DNA of 64,000 nucleotides. Origin: ASV31 sp965229765 (lineage in GTDB: Bacteria > Pseudomonadota > Alphaproteobacteria > Rhodobacterales > Rhodobacteraceae). This document shows positions 33,447-42,051 of this stretch, in pieces. The stretch's first letter is position 1, and each line of letters opens with the position of its first letter. The notes under the pieces are model-generated. The model worked only from the letters and a program-made list of their open reading frames with translations, made no database searches and was not told the origin of the DNA. The position numbers and the translations under genes were made by a program. The stretch spans positions 186,001 to 250,000 of the forward strand of contig CBDDJT010000004.1 of the NCBI GenBank assembly GCA_965229765.1, given 5' to 3'.

Positions 33447-33460
33447 TTGATCGAGGTCAA
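33447..33460. promoter_or_regulatory. FNR-type box, usp-proximal
   Basis: TTGAT-CGAG-GTCAA, one base from consensus, centred about 85 nt upstream of the universal stress protein start. A CATAAT -10-like sequence at 33493-33498 follows. The centre-to-centre distance to the first box is 32 nt, about three helical turns, so both could also be occupied together. Confidence 0.82.
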
Positions 33461-33538
33461 AGACGCCTGAGGCAAACCAGCACAGGCTTTGTCATAATCC
33501 GCTACCGCGGAGAAAACCCTTGGAAATGAGGACCTAAG

Positions 33539-34378
33539 ATGGCCTACAAGACGATCGCAACTGTCATCACCGATGCGGAAACGGATGCGGCGGCGCTGGC
33601 TGCCGCGGTCAAGATCTGCCATCAGCAGGACGCCCATCTGGACGTGATCTGTCTGGGTCTGGATCGCACCCAGCCCGGTTTCTACTATGCCGGCGCCAAC
33701 GCCATGATCATTCAGGACAACCTTGTTCAGGCGCAGGCCGACGCCGACAAGCTGGAAGCCCACATCAAAAAGCAGCTCGACGGGTCGGACATACGCTGGG
33801 CCGTGCAGACCGCAACGGCGCAACTGGCCGGGCTTACGCCCTTCGTCGCACATCGCACCCGGTTCGCAGACCTTGTCGTGCTGTCAAAGCCCTATGGGCC
33901 GGATCGCGGGCACGAGAACGAAGCCATCGTCGAGGCGGCGCTGTTCAACGGGCATGTGCCGGTGATCGTGATCCCTGACGGCACCGAGTTTCCCGATGGC
34001 ATCGGCACCGCGATCATTGCGTGGAACGAAAGCGCCGAGTCGCTGGCTGCGATCCGCGCGTCCCTTCCGCTGCTGCAAAGCGCGACGGTGGCAAACATCA
34101 CCCTTGTCGATCCGCCGCAGCACGGCCCCGACCGATCGGATCCGGGCGGAGAGCTGAGCCAGATGCTCGTGCGCCACGGCGTCCGGGCAGAGGTAGCGGT
34201 TCTGGCAAAGACGATGCCGCGCATTTCCGACGTGCTGTGCCGCCACTGCGCCGACCGCAGCGCCGATATTCTTGTCATGGGCGCCTATGGTCATTCGCGG
34301 TTCCGCGAATCCATTCTGGGCGGTGCCACGCGCAACATGCTGGAACAGGCGACCGTTCCGGTTCTTATGGCCCACTGA
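33539..34378 (+). CDS. Universal stress protein, tandem UspA-like
   Basis: A 279-residue protein with two UspA-type halves. The N-terminal half starts MAYKTIATVITDAETDAAAL; the C-terminal half holds the better conserved nucleotide-binding end, ADILVMGAYGHSRFRESILGGATRNML then VPVLMAH (G-2x-G-9x-G pattern). Similar usp genes sit next to ccoN in Rhodobacter relatives, so the FNR box upstream fits micro-aerobic expression. It converges on fnrL. Confidence 0.9.
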   Translation: MAYKTIATVITDAETDAAALAAAVKICHQQDAHLDVICLGLDRTQPGFYYAGANAMIIQDNLVQAQADADKLEAHIKKQLDGSDIRWAVQTATAQLAGLTPFVAHRTRFADLVVLSKPYGPDRGHENEAIVEAALFNGHVPVIVIPDGTEFPDGIGTAIIAWNESAESLAAIRASLPLLQSATVANITLVDPPQHGPDRSDPGGELSQMLVRHGVRAEVAVLAKTMPRISDVLCRHCADRSADILVMGAYGHSRFRESILGGATRNMLEQATVPVLMAH

Positions 34379-34544
34379 TGCACGGGCGACCACGAGGCGG
34401 ATTGATGGATGTGTTCGTGCAACCGGCGCGGTCCTGTCCTTTGGTGTCCAGCTTGCAAGGCATGCCGCCGGCCGGCGCCGGGATCAAGCCCTGAGGCGCG
34501 GGCCAGAAGACCACGACAAAGGCTCTCTTGATCACCATGAAAAA

Positions 34545-34566
34545 GGCGCCCGGGAAACCGGGCGCC
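34545..34566 (-). terminator. Rho-independent terminator of fnrL
   Basis: Perfect 9-bp stem GGCGCCCGG / CCGGGCGCC with a GAAA tetraloop. On the - strand it is followed by TTTTTCATGG. It lies 31 nt after the fnrL stop. Confidence 0.8.
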
Positions 34567-34596
34567 TGCGTGTGTGTGCAGTGCGTTCTTGGGGCG

Positions 34597-35337
34597 TCAG
34601 GCGAGCATCCCGCCGTCGGCATCGTCGCCGGTTTCAAGGACCAACGCCTCGAAATCGGGGATGCTGACGCGGCGCTTGCCCTGAAGTTCGATGATGCCAT
34701 CCTTCTTGAGCGCCGAGATCTGGCGACTGACCGTTTCAAGCGTCAGGCCAAGGTAATCGGCCATCGCCTCTCGCGTCAGCGGCAGGTCGAAGCCGAAGCC
34801 GTCGATGGCGCGGGCCTGCTGCATCGCAGCCTCGCGACGGGCGATGATTGTGACAAGGCTTGCGATCTTCTCACGCGCGGTCTTGCGGCCGAGGATCAGC
34901 ATCCATTCCCGCGCCGCGTCCAGTTCATCGAGCGTCATTTCCAGCAGGCGCTGGCCGATATGGGGCGTTGTGGCCATCAGCGATTCGAACGGCTTGCGCC
35001 GAAAGCAGCACAGTTGCACGTTCGAGACCGCCGTCACGTCATAGGCGGCCCGATCCCTGCCCGGCCTGCCAAGAAAATCGGACGGCAACAGCATTCCCAC
35101 CATCTGGGTACGGCCGTCTTCCATCGTCTGGGTCAGCGTCGCGATGCCGGTGACGACCGAGGCGACAAAATCCATCTGGTCGCCGGACCACATGATCGGC
35201 TGCCCCGCCTCGTAGCTGCGGTAAAATTTCATTTCCTCAAGAAGAACCAGTTCGTCCGGTTCGCACTTTGCGCATACGGCGCGATGCCTGATCGGGCAAT
35301 TGCCGCATTCCTTGATGTCCAACGCCAGATCATTCAT
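34597..35337 (-). CDS. fnrL: Oxygen-responsive Crp/Fnr regulator FnrL
   Basis: FnrL senses oxygen through a 4Fe-4S cluster and activates micro-aerobic and anaerobic genes. The 246-residue protein has the N-terminal cysteines of the FnrL/FixK-like group in ECGNCPIRHRAVCAKC, a further Cys pair in VQLCCFRRK, the cNMP-like beta barrel (YRSYEAGQPIMWSGDQMDFV) and a C-terminal HTH (LTREAMADYLGLTLETVSRQISALKKDG). The HTH has the E-x-x-S-R DNA-contact pattern of FNR. The start at 35337 matches known FnrL N-termini; the frame is open upstream through the promoter. Its own FNR box is 16-29 nt upstream. Confidence 0.96.
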   Translation of the reverse strand: MNDLALDIKECGNCPIRHRAVCAKCEPDELVLLEEMKFYRSYEAGQPIMWSGDQMDFVASVVTGIATLTQTMEDGRTQMVGMLLPSDFLGRPGRDRAAYDVTAVSNVQLCCFRRKPFESLMATTPHIGQRLLEMTLDELDAAREWMLILGRKTAREKIASLVTIIARREAAMQQARAIDGFGFDLPLTREAMADYLGLTLETVSRQISALKKDGIIELQGKRRVSIPDFEALVLETGDDADGGMLA

Positions 35338-35352
35338 GGAAATTCTCTTTGG

Positions 35353-35366
35353 TTGATCGAGATCAA
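35353..35366. promoter_or_regulatory. Perfect FNR box between fnrL and hemN
   Basis: TTGAT-CGAG-ATCAA matches the FNR consensus exactly. Its centre is about 22 nt from the fnrL ATG and about 41 nt from the hemN ATG. The spacing suits activation of hemN, while for fnrL it would overlap the promoter or leader, suggesting autorepression. Confidence 0.92.
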
Positions 35367-35400
35367 TGCTGGTGGGGATCAGTCGCTTAAGGCTAGGGGA

Positions 35401-36756
35401 ATGACAACACTCACGCAACTGAAACGCTTGGGTCTTTTCGACGCGCGCGTGCCCCGCTACACCAGTTACCCGACCGCGCCGCACTTTGCCGGCGGGGTGG
35501 GTCCAGACAAGACCGCGGGGTGGTTGAAGGCCATCCCAGAGGGCGGATCGGTCTCTGTGTATTTACATATTCCGTTTTGTAGAAGGCTTTGCTGGTTCTG
35601 TGCCTGCCGGACGCAGGGCACCGCAACGTCTGCCCCGGTGGCGGCCTACGTCGAGTCTCTGAAGACAGAAATCGCAACCATCCGCGACCTTCTGCCTCGG
35701 GGAGTGAAAATCGAGCATCTGCACTGGGGCGGAGGCACGCCGACCCTGCTGACGCCCCAGATGATCGGCGATCTGGCCGATTCGATTCGCGACATGGCCC
35801 CGTTCGAGGACGACGCGGTCTTCTCGGTCGAGATCGACCCCAACGAGGTGGACCAGCCGCGCATCGACGCACTGGCGCGCGCGGGCATGACCCGCGCATC
35901 GATCGGGGTGCAGGACTTCGATCCCATGATTCAAGACACGATCGGCCGCCCTCAGACCTACGAGACGACCAAGGCCGCCGTCGATGGGCTGCGCGCCGCG
36001 GGCATCACCAGCCTGAACGTGGATATCCTTTACGGGCTGCCACACCAGACCCGGCAGCGCATCGCGGACAGCGTGCAATTGCTGTTGTCGCTATCGCCGG
36101 ACCGGGTGGCGCTTTTCGGATATGCGCACGTGCCATGGATGGCCAAACGTCAGGCAATGATCCCGACAGATGCCCTTCCGGCCCCCGAAGAGCGGCTGGA
36201 ACTGTACGAGACGGCGCGGCGGCTGTTTCTGTGGGACGGGTTCGTCGAAATAGGCATCGATCATTTCGCGCGCCCCGGCGACGCATTGGAGGTGGCGCTG
36301 CGCACCGGGCGCATCCAGCGCAATTTCCAGGGCTATACAGAGGACACGTCCGACACGCTGATCGGCATCGGCGCCTCGGCCATTTCCCGCTATCCGCAGG
36401 GCTATGCGCAGAACGACGCCTCGACCTCGGGCTATCAGGCCGCCGTGCGCGCGGGCGCTCTGGCGACCAAGCGGGGACATGCCTTTAGCGATGACGACCG
36501 GCTGCGTGGCCGGATCATCGAGGTGCTTATGTGCCATTTCGCCGTGGACCTTGCCGCGGTCGCCGCAGAGTTGGGGGCAGACCCCAGGATCGCGCGCGCC
36601 ATGGCCAGCGGGATCGCAGACGCCTTTCCCGGCGTATTGTCGGTCGATGGCGACCGGATCGAAATTCGCCGAGAAGGCCGCGCCTTGACGCGCATGATTG
36701 CACGCTATTTCGACGCTTACGAAATGGCCAAGTCGGGTCACTCCCCGGCCATCTGA
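35401..36756 (+). CDS. hemN: Oxygen-independent coproporphyrinogen III dehydrogenase HemN
   Basis: HemN is a radical-SAM enzyme that decarboxylates coproporphyrinogen III to protoporphyrinogen IX without oxygen. The 451-residue product starts TQLKRLGLFDARVPRYTSYPTAPHF. The radical-SAM motif is YLHIPFCRRLCWFCACRTQG (CxxxCxxC). HLHWGGGTPTLL (SAM), GVQDFDPMIQDTIGRPQ and NVDILYGLPHQT follow, and a C-terminal HemN domain. Length matches true HemN, not the shorter HemW. Start at 35401 is the first ATG after the FNR box. Confidence 0.96.
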   Translation: MTTLTQLKRLGLFDARVPRYTSYPTAPHFAGGVGPDKTAGWLKAIPEGGSVSVYLHIPFCRRLCWFCACRTQGTATSAPVAAYVESLKTEIATIRDLLPRGVKIEHLHWGGGTPTLLTPQMIGDLADSIRDMAPFEDDAVFSVEIDPNEVDQPRIDALARAGMTRASIGVQDFDPMIQDTIGRPQTYETTKAAVDGLRAAGITSLNVDILYGLPHQTRQRIADSVQLLLSLSPDRVALFGYAHVPWMAKRQAMIPTDALPAPEERLELYETARRLFLWDGFVEIGIDHFARPGDALEVALRTGRIQRNFQGYTEDTSDTLIGIGASAISRYPQGYAQNDASTSGYQAAVRAGALATKRGHAFSDDDRLRGRIIEVLMCHFAVDLAAVAAELGADPRIARAMASGIADAFPGVLSVDGDRIEIRREGRALTRMIARYFDAYEMAKSGHSPAI

Positions 36757-36782
36757 GCGGGTGCGCCCGCCCTGAAACGGCC

Positions 36783-36813
36783 CCGGCAGGTCGATGGTGC
36801 ACCGACCGGCCGG
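36783..36813. terminator. Imperfect hairpin between convergent hemN and DUF2306 genes
   Basis: Arms CCGGCAGGTCG and CGACCGGCCGG pair over 10 bp with one mismatch and a 9-nt loop. It lies 26 nt after the hemN stop. No T-run is present, so function as terminator is tentative. Confidence 0.35.
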
Positions 36814-36835
36814 GTGCCGCTGCTACAGAGTGAGT

Positions 36836-37321
36836 TTAGCCAATCCTGCGTGCGGCTTCGGCGATCCATCCGCGGTGGATCACCACGGCGCCAAGGGCCA
36901 GCGTGACCGCGATTGCTGGCCAGACCGGCAAGGCCAGCGCAGCCGCGCCCTGTCCGATCCCGGCCGCCGCCAGTCCCGCATAGCTCCAGCCCATCATGAT
37001 GCCATGCACAACGATATCGCGAACCCGGCGCGGGCGGCGGCGGATAGTCAGGAAGGCCGCCGCAAGCGTCATGAGACTGACGACTGCCAGCACGTGAAAC
37101 GGGCCGAAACCGGGGCTGTCCTGGAAGACCGTCAACCCCGCGAGGTTGGCAACCAGCATCAGTGCAAGATATCCCCTGCCGGCGCCGACGTGCCACGCAC
37201 CGCCCTTTCGGCGGGCCAGCACCAGCGCGCCAAGACCCACGGCCAGAACCGCCGCAGCAAGATGTATGCCCCCCTGAACCGTCACGCCCCAGCCTGACGT
37301 GCCGGGGCGGGGCCTTGTCAA
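36836..37321 (-). CDS. DUF2306-type membrane protein
   Basis: A 161-residue protein with four or five membrane helices and the DUF2306 pattern: GGIHLAAAVLAVGLGALVLARRKG, WHVGAGRGYLALML, GPFHVLAVVSLMTLA, RVRDIVVHGIMMGWSYAG. The conserved His residues in HLAA, GPFH and VVHG match the family. No function is established for DUF2306. It stands alone between hemN (convergent) and matB (divergent). Confidence 0.78.
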   Translation of the reverse strand: MTRPRPGTSGWGVTVQGGIHLAAAVLAVGLGALVLARRKGGAWHVGAGRGYLALMLVANLAGLTVFQDSPGFGPFHVLAVVSLMTLAAAFLTIRRRPRRVRDIVVHGIMMGWSYAGLAAAGIGQGAAALALPVWPAIAVTLALGAVVIHRGWIAEAARRIG

Positions 37322-37381
37322 GCCTATCGACCTTCACCTGCAAACGGGCTATCCGGCTGCGCGACGCAACGGAGGCCGGCA

Positions 37382-38893
37382 ATGACGAACCCGCTCTACG
37401 ACAACTTTTTCGGCCTCCACCGAGACAGCGAGCGGACATTCCTTCATCTGCCGGGCGGCGCGACGCTCAGCTTCCGGGCGTTCCTCGACACGGCGGCGCG
37501 GTTCGCGAACGCCCTGCTGGCGGCGGGGCTGGAACCCGGAGACCGGCTGGCGGTGCAGGTGCCGAAATCGGCCGAAGCGCTGGCGGTCTATGCGGCAGCG
37601 GCGCAGGCGGGCGTGATCTTTCTGCCGCTGAACACCGCCTATACGGCGGACGAGGTGGATTACTTCGTCGGCAATTCCGGCGCACGGCTGGTGCTTTGCG
37701 ATCCCGCGGCAGAGGCCCGGCTTGGGCCGGTAGCCTTGTCGCACGGCGCCGCGCTGATGACGCTGGGCGACGATGGGCGCGGCAGTTTCGCCGACGCGGC
37801 GGCGGACCAGCCTACCTCCTTCACCCCCGTGGACCGGACCAAGGACGACCTGGCGGCGTTCCTTTACACCTCGGGCACCACGGGGCGGTCCAAGGGCGCG
37901 ATGCTGACACAGGAGAACCTGTTGTCGAACGCGCGGGTGCTGAAAGATCACTGGCGGTTCACCGAGGCGGACGTGCTGCTGCACGCGCTGCCGATCTTTC
38001 ACACCCATGGGCTGTTCGTCGCGACGAACGTCTGCCTGCTGGCGGGCGCCTCGATGATCCTGCTGCCCAGGTTCGACGCCGATGCCGTGATCGGATGGCT
38101 GCCGACGGCCACCAGCATGATGGGCGTGCCGACCTTCTACACCCGGCTTCTGGACGACGAACGGCTGACACGCGACCTGGTGGGGCACATGCGGCTCTTC
38201 GTGTCGGGCAGCGCGCCGCTTTTGTCCGAAACGCACCAGGCGTTCGAGGCGCGCACCGGCCTGCGCATCCTGGAACGCTATGGCATGACCGAGACCAACA
38301 TAAACACCTCGAACCCCTGTGACGGGCCGCGCATCGCCGGCACCGTGGGCCAGCCGCTGCCGGGGGTGGAGCTGAAGATCACCGACCCCGAGACCGGCGC
38401 CGAAGTGGCGCAGGGCGAGATCGGCGTGATCGAGGTGCGCGGGCCGAACGTCTTCAAGGGCTATTGGCAGATGCCCGAGAAGACCCGGGAAGAACTGCGA
38501 CAGGACGGGTTCTTCATCACTGGCGACCTGGCGCGGATCGACACCGACGGCTACGTGCGTATCGTCGGGCGCGCCAAGGATCTGGTCATCACCGGCGGCT
38601 TCAACGTCTATCCGAAGGAGATCGAGGAGGCGCTGGACGCCCAGCCCGGCGTCCTGGAAAGCGCCGTGATCGGCGTGCCGCATCCCGATTTCGGAGAGGC
38701 CGTGGTGGGCGTTCTGGTGCCCGCACCGGGACTGACGCCCGACACCGACGCGATTGCCGCCGCCATCGGCGTTTCGCTCGCGCGGTTCAAGCAGCCCAAG
38801 CGGCTGGTGGTGCTGGACGGGCTGCCGCGCAACACGATGGGCAAGGTGCAGAAGAACCTGTTGCGAGAGCGCTTCGCCGGGCTTTTTGCCTGA
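37382..38893 (+). CDS. matB: Malonyl-CoA synthase MatB
   Basis: A 503-residue acyl-activating enzyme that likely makes malonyl-CoA from malonate, ATP and CoA. The N-terminal part resembles rhizobial MatB (VQVPKSAEALAVYAAAAQAGVIFLPLNTAYTADEVDYF). The AMP-binding motif is LYTSGTTGRSKGAML, followed by ERYGMTETN, FITGDLARID, GRAKDLVITGGFNVYPKEIEE, and the C-terminal lysine in PRNTMGKVQKN. A GGAGG site precedes the ATG. No malonate transporter or decarboxylase is adjacent, so a methylmalonate or related acid remains possible. Confidence 0.88.
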   Translation: MTNPLYDNFFGLHRDSERTFLHLPGGATLSFRAFLDTAARFANALLAAGLEPGDRLAVQVPKSAEALAVYAAAAQAGVIFLPLNTAYTADEVDYFVGNSGARLVLCDPAAEARLGPVALSHGAALMTLGDDGRGSFADAAADQPTSFTPVDRTKDDLAAFLYTSGTTGRSKGAMLTQENLLSNARVLKDHWRFTEADVLLHALPIFHTHGLFVATNVCLLAGASMILLPRFDADAVIGWLPTATSMMGVPTFYTRLLDDERLTRDLVGHMRLFVSGSAPLLSETHQAFEARTGLRILERYGMTETNINTSNPCDGPRIAGTVGQPLPGVELKITDPETGAEVAQGEIGVIEVRGPNVFKGYWQMPEKTREELRQDGFFITGDLARIDTDGYVRIVGRAKDLVITGGFNVYPKEIEEALDAQPGVLESAVIGVPHPDFGEAVVGVLVPAPGLTPDTDAIAAAIGVSLARFKQPKRLVVLDGLPRNTMGKVQKNLLRERFAGLFA

Positions 38894-38924
38894 CCGGCCG
38901 CACCCGGATCTTCCGGCAAGGGCC

Positions 38925-39734
38925 CTATTGCCGCGGCAGCACGCGCGACAGCGCCCCCAGATCCAGCGTGTCGTGATACTTCGATGCCTCGCGTGTCGTG
39001 TCCCACCCGGCACGCAAATTGAAGAAGATACTGAAATTGTTCGGCCCACGTTGTGGTTGGAAGGAATAGCGATCCGGCTCTATCGACGGGCACACGGGCA
39101 TGATCGGATGCGCTTCGCGGCACGACATCGGGACATTCTTCAACAGGCTCTCACCGCTTGTGACCCCCCGATACAAGGCATCGTGCAGCCCGGACAGAAT
39201 CGCACGCTCTTGCGGCGTCGCACGCGCCGTCAGGCTGTATGTCAGGTCGACGCGTTCGAGCACCTTGTTGGCTTGGAACCGATAGGTGACGCGAATGCCG
39301 AAACCTTCGGTTTCAAGGTCGTAACTCGCCTTGATGTTTCCGACCAGGCCGCCCTGCGCCTGCAGCGCGCCCATGACCTCGGCCAGCTTGGCGGTGTCCC
39401 TGAAACGCTCGTACGTCCCCGGCGGGTCGCCGATGACATAGCCCATCTCGAACCCGAGACCCAGCGCAGGTTCATACCCACCTTCGACCAGCGCCACATG
39501 GGTGGAGATGAAATCACCCTTCAGGATCAGGACCGATTGAAGAAAGGGAAACTGCCGAAAGACGTAATCGCTGTATCCGGCCACCGGCGCTGGATCGGAC
39601 GTCGCCTGCGCAAGATGAAGTGTCGTTCGCTGCAGGCTCTCGGCCTCGGCCAGGCCGGCGGAAAGCGAAATGCCTGAAACCAGCAGACTTGCAGACACCT
39701 TGATCGGACCAGCATGGCGACCAACTGAAAACAT
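38925..39734 (-). CDS. Secreted protein of unknown function
   Basis: A 269-residue protein with a likely signal peptide (SASLLVSGISLSAGLAEA, cleavage near residue 31). I do not recognise a family. Visible features are an alternating beta-type pattern in the middle (SYDLETEGFGIRVTYRF, ERVDLTYSLTARATP), two lone Cys in MSCREAHPIMPVCPS that could form a disulfide, and a C-terminal SIFFNLRAGWDTTREASKYHD. It could be a periplasmic or outer-membrane-associated protein. The frame stays open far upstream but only antisense to the next genes. GC is lower than in the neighbours. It ends 32 nt from matB (convergent). Confidence 0.65.
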   Translation of the reverse strand: MFSVGRHAGPIKVSASLLVSGISLSAGLAEAESLQRTTLHLAQATSDPAPVAGYSDYVFRQFPFLQSVLILKGDFISTHVALVEGGYEPALGLGFEMGYVIGDPPGTYERFRDTAKLAEVMGALQAQGGLVGNIKASYDLETEGFGIRVTYRFQANKVLERVDLTYSLTARATPQERAILSGLHDALYRGVTSGESLLKNVPMSCREAHPIMPVCPSIEPDRYSFQPQRGPNNFSIFFNLRAGWDTTREASKYHDTLDLGALSRVLPRQ

Positions 39735-40013
39735 CGCTTGAACCCCAAATCGTACAGGCCGCCAGGCAAACGACAACAGACCCGAAAACCCCTCAAGGGA
39801 AAAATGGCCGACCGGGGCCGATGGATCAAACGGTTTTCTACCAGTGGGCCGGCGGCGTCGGCCATGGCCCGGGACGCCCCCGGTACCACACGGCGAGGCC
39901 GCAAGCTTTTTGAACGACCCATGCCGACCCAGTCCGGACGTCGCCGAGCCATGAAACTTGCCATGCCGTGAAAAAAGCGCGATGCCAGTGTCACTTCGCG
40001 CAGGGAGGCGACG
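39735..40013. other. Promoter region between the secreted protein and the FAD oxidase
   Basis: These 279 nt lie between divergent genes. I see no ORF with a good start, and no clear operator. A ribosome binding site (GGGAGG, 40003-40008) for the GTG start of the oxidase is at its right edge. Base composition is somewhat less GC-rich than average. Confidence 0.5.
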
Positions 40014-41420
40014 GTGGATCTTCTGGCAGAGCTGACTTCGATCCTGGGCGCGGCCCATGTCCTGACCGGGCCCGATACCGCGCCCTATGCGACCGACTGG
40101 ACAGGCAAGTACACAAGCGCCCCGCTGGCCGTGCTGCGGCCTGCCAATACCGCGCAGGTGTCGGCGGTCATGCGCGTGGCGCATGAGACCGGAACGCCCG
40201 TCGTCACGGTTTCGGGCAACACCGGGCTGGCGGGCGGCACGTTTGCCGATGGCGTGCTGATGCTGTCGATCGAGCGGATGAACCGCATCGAGGAGATCCG
40301 CCCGGACGCCCGCATCGCCATCGTCGGCGCGGGCGTGATCCTGTCGCAGATGCATGATGCGGCGGCCGAACACGGGCTGGCCTTTCCGGTGACATTCGGG
40401 GCGCGCGGCAGCGCCCGGATCGGCGGCATTCTGTCGACGAACGCGGGCGGGTCGAACGTGCTGCGCTATGGCAACACGCGCGCGCTGTGCCTCGGGGTCG
40501 AGGCGGTGCTGGCCGACGGGCGGGTGCTGAACCTGATGACGGAACTGCACAAGGACAACACCGGCTATGACCTGCGCGACCTGCTGATCGGGTCCGAGGG
40601 CACGCTGGCGGTCATCACCCGCGCGGTGCTGAAACTGGTCGAGGCGCCGCGCGCCCATGTCACCGCGATGGTGGCCGTGCCCGCGCTTTCGGACGCGCTG
40701 GTGCTGCTGAACCGGTTGCAGGCGGAAACCGGCGGCGCAGTGCAGGCGTTCGAGTTCATGCCCGACAGCTACATCCGCCAGCACATGGCCCGCTTTCCCG
40801 ACGCGCGCGCCCCCTTTGACGAAAGCCACGCCGTCAACGTGCTGATGGAGGTGGGCGCCACCGCCCCGCGCGACACCACGCCCGAAGCGGATGGCAGCAT
40901 CCCGATCGTGACGCAGATGGAGAACACGCTTGCCGCCGTGATGGAGGACGGCCGCGTGCTGGACGCCGTCGTCGCGACCTCCGAGTCGCAGCGAGCCGAG
41001 ATGTGGGCCCGCCGCGAGGCCGCCGCAGAGGTCGGCATGGGGCGAAAACCCGCCATCGTCACCGACGTCGCCGTGCCGCTGGACAGGGTCGCCACCTTCC
41101 TCGACCGGATGAACGGCGAACTGGCCGGGATGGACGCTGGCGCCGAAGTGAACGTGGTCAGCCACCTTGGCGACGGGAACGTGCATTACGTGGTCTGGCC
41201 CACCAGCCAGGACCCCGACGCGCACGACGCCATCGTCGAGCGGGTGGAAGACGTGGTGCTGTCGCTTGGCGGCAGCTTTTCGGCCGAGCATGGCGTGGGG
41301 CTGTCGAAAAAACCGTCGATGGCACGCCGCAAGGACGCCGTCGCTCTGGACGTGATGCGGGCGATCAAGGCGGCGCTGGATCCACGCGGTATCCTGAACC
41401 CCGGCAAGCTCTTGCCCTGA
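40014..41420 (+). CDS. FAD-binding oxidoreductase, GlcD/D-2-hydroxyacid dehydrogenase family
   Basis: A 468-residue flavoprotein with the VAO-type FAD domain. It has RPANTAQVSAVMRVAHETG then TVSGNTGLAGGT (pyrophosphate-binding), ARGSARIGGILSTNAGGSNVLRYG, HKDNTGYDLRDLLIGSEGTLAVIT, and the C-terminal SHLGDGNVHYVVW, AEHGVGLSKKPSM and LDPRGILNPGKLLP. These fit D-2-hydroxyglutarate, D-lactate or glycolate dehydrogenases; I cannot separate them. The start is GTG, supported by GGGAGG 5 nt upstream. No GlcE/GlcF partner is adjacent, which favours a single-subunit D-2-hydroxyglutarate or D-lactate type. Confidence 0.9.
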   Translation: MDLLAELTSILGAAHVLTGPDTAPYATDWTGKYTSAPLAVLRPANTAQVSAVMRVAHETGTPVVTVSGNTGLAGGTFADGVLMLSIERMNRIEEIRPDARIAIVGAGVILSQMHDAAAEHGLAFPVTFGARGSARIGGILSTNAGGSNVLRYGNTRALCLGVEAVLADGRVLNLMTELHKDNTGYDLRDLLIGSEGTLAVITRAVLKLVEAPRAHVTAMVAVPALSDALVLLNRLQAETGGAVQAFEFMPDSYIRQHMARFPDARAPFDESHAVNVLMEVGATAPRDTTPEADGSIPIVTQMENTLAAVMEDGRVLDAVVATSESQRAEMWARREAAAEVGMGRKPAIVTDVAVPLDRVATFLDRMNGELAGMDAGAEVNVVSHLGDGNVHYVVWPTSQDPDAHDAIVERVEDVVLSLGGSFSAEHGVGLSKKPSMARRKDAVALDVMRAIKAALDPRGILNPGKLLP

Positions 41421-41483
41421 GCATGGCGCTTGGCGGAGAGGACGGTCGCCGCTAGGCTGTTCGCACCAGAGCAGGAGGGCGTC

Positions 41484-42047
41484 ATGGCCGTGGTCTTTTA
41501 CGTCATTCTCGCGGTGATCGTGCTGATCCCGTTGATCCTCGTCCTGCTGTACAACGGCCTTGTCCGGTCCCGGAACATGGTCGAGGAAGGCTGGAGCGGG
41601 ATCGACGTGCAGCTGACCCGCCGCGCCGACCTGGTTCCGAACCTTGTCGAAACGGTCAAGGGCTATGCCGCGCACGAGAAATCGGTACTGGAAGAGATCA
41701 CCGCCGCCCGTACCGCCGCCACCTCTGCCCAGAGCGTTGACGGCACGCGCGCCGCGGCCAACCAGATGACGGCGGCGCTGGGCCATCTCTTCGCCGTCGC
41801 AGAGGCCTATCCAGACCTCAAGGCCGACGCCAATTTCCGAGAGCTGCAGACACAGCTGGCCGAGACCGAGGACATGATCCAGAAGGCGCGGCGCTATTAC
41901 AACGGCGCGGTGCGGCGGCTGAACACCGGGGTGGAACAGTTTCCCGGCAATCTCGTGGCGCGCCAGTTCGGGTTCGACCGTGCCGAGTATTTCGAGATCG
42001 AGGATCCCGCCAGCCGTGCCTTGCCCAAGGTCGATTTCGGAGAATAG
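41484..42047 (+). CDS. lemA: LemA family membrane protein
   Basis: A 187-residue protein with one N-terminal membrane helix (VVFYVILAVIVLIPLILVLLYN) and a cytoplasmic-type helical domain. LemA hallmarks are NGLVRSRNMVEEGWSGIDVQLTRRADLVPNLVETVKGY, KADANFRELQTQLAETED and ARRYYNGAVRRLNT. The start at 41484 follows AGGAGGG. The molecular role of LemA is unclear. It precedes the DUF2207 gene by 4 nt, a frequent pairing, so a shared membrane function is likely. Confidence 0.93.
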   Translation: MAVVFYVILAVIVLIPLILVLLYNGLVRSRNMVEEGWSGIDVQLTRRADLVPNLVETVKGYAAHEKSVLEEITAARTAATSAQSVDGTRAAANQMTAALGHLFAVAEAYPDLKADANFRELQTQLAETEDMIQKARRYYNGAVRRLNTGVEQFPGNLVARQFGFDRAEYFEIEDPASRALPKVDFGE

Positions 42048-42051
42048 AACC

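Noticed and set aside
33447..33460. The usp-proximal FNR box as a classic -41.5 activator site
   Set aside because: The CATAAT -10-like element is about 42 nt from the box centre, longer than the roughly 31 nt expected, so I keep the box but not the class II geometry.
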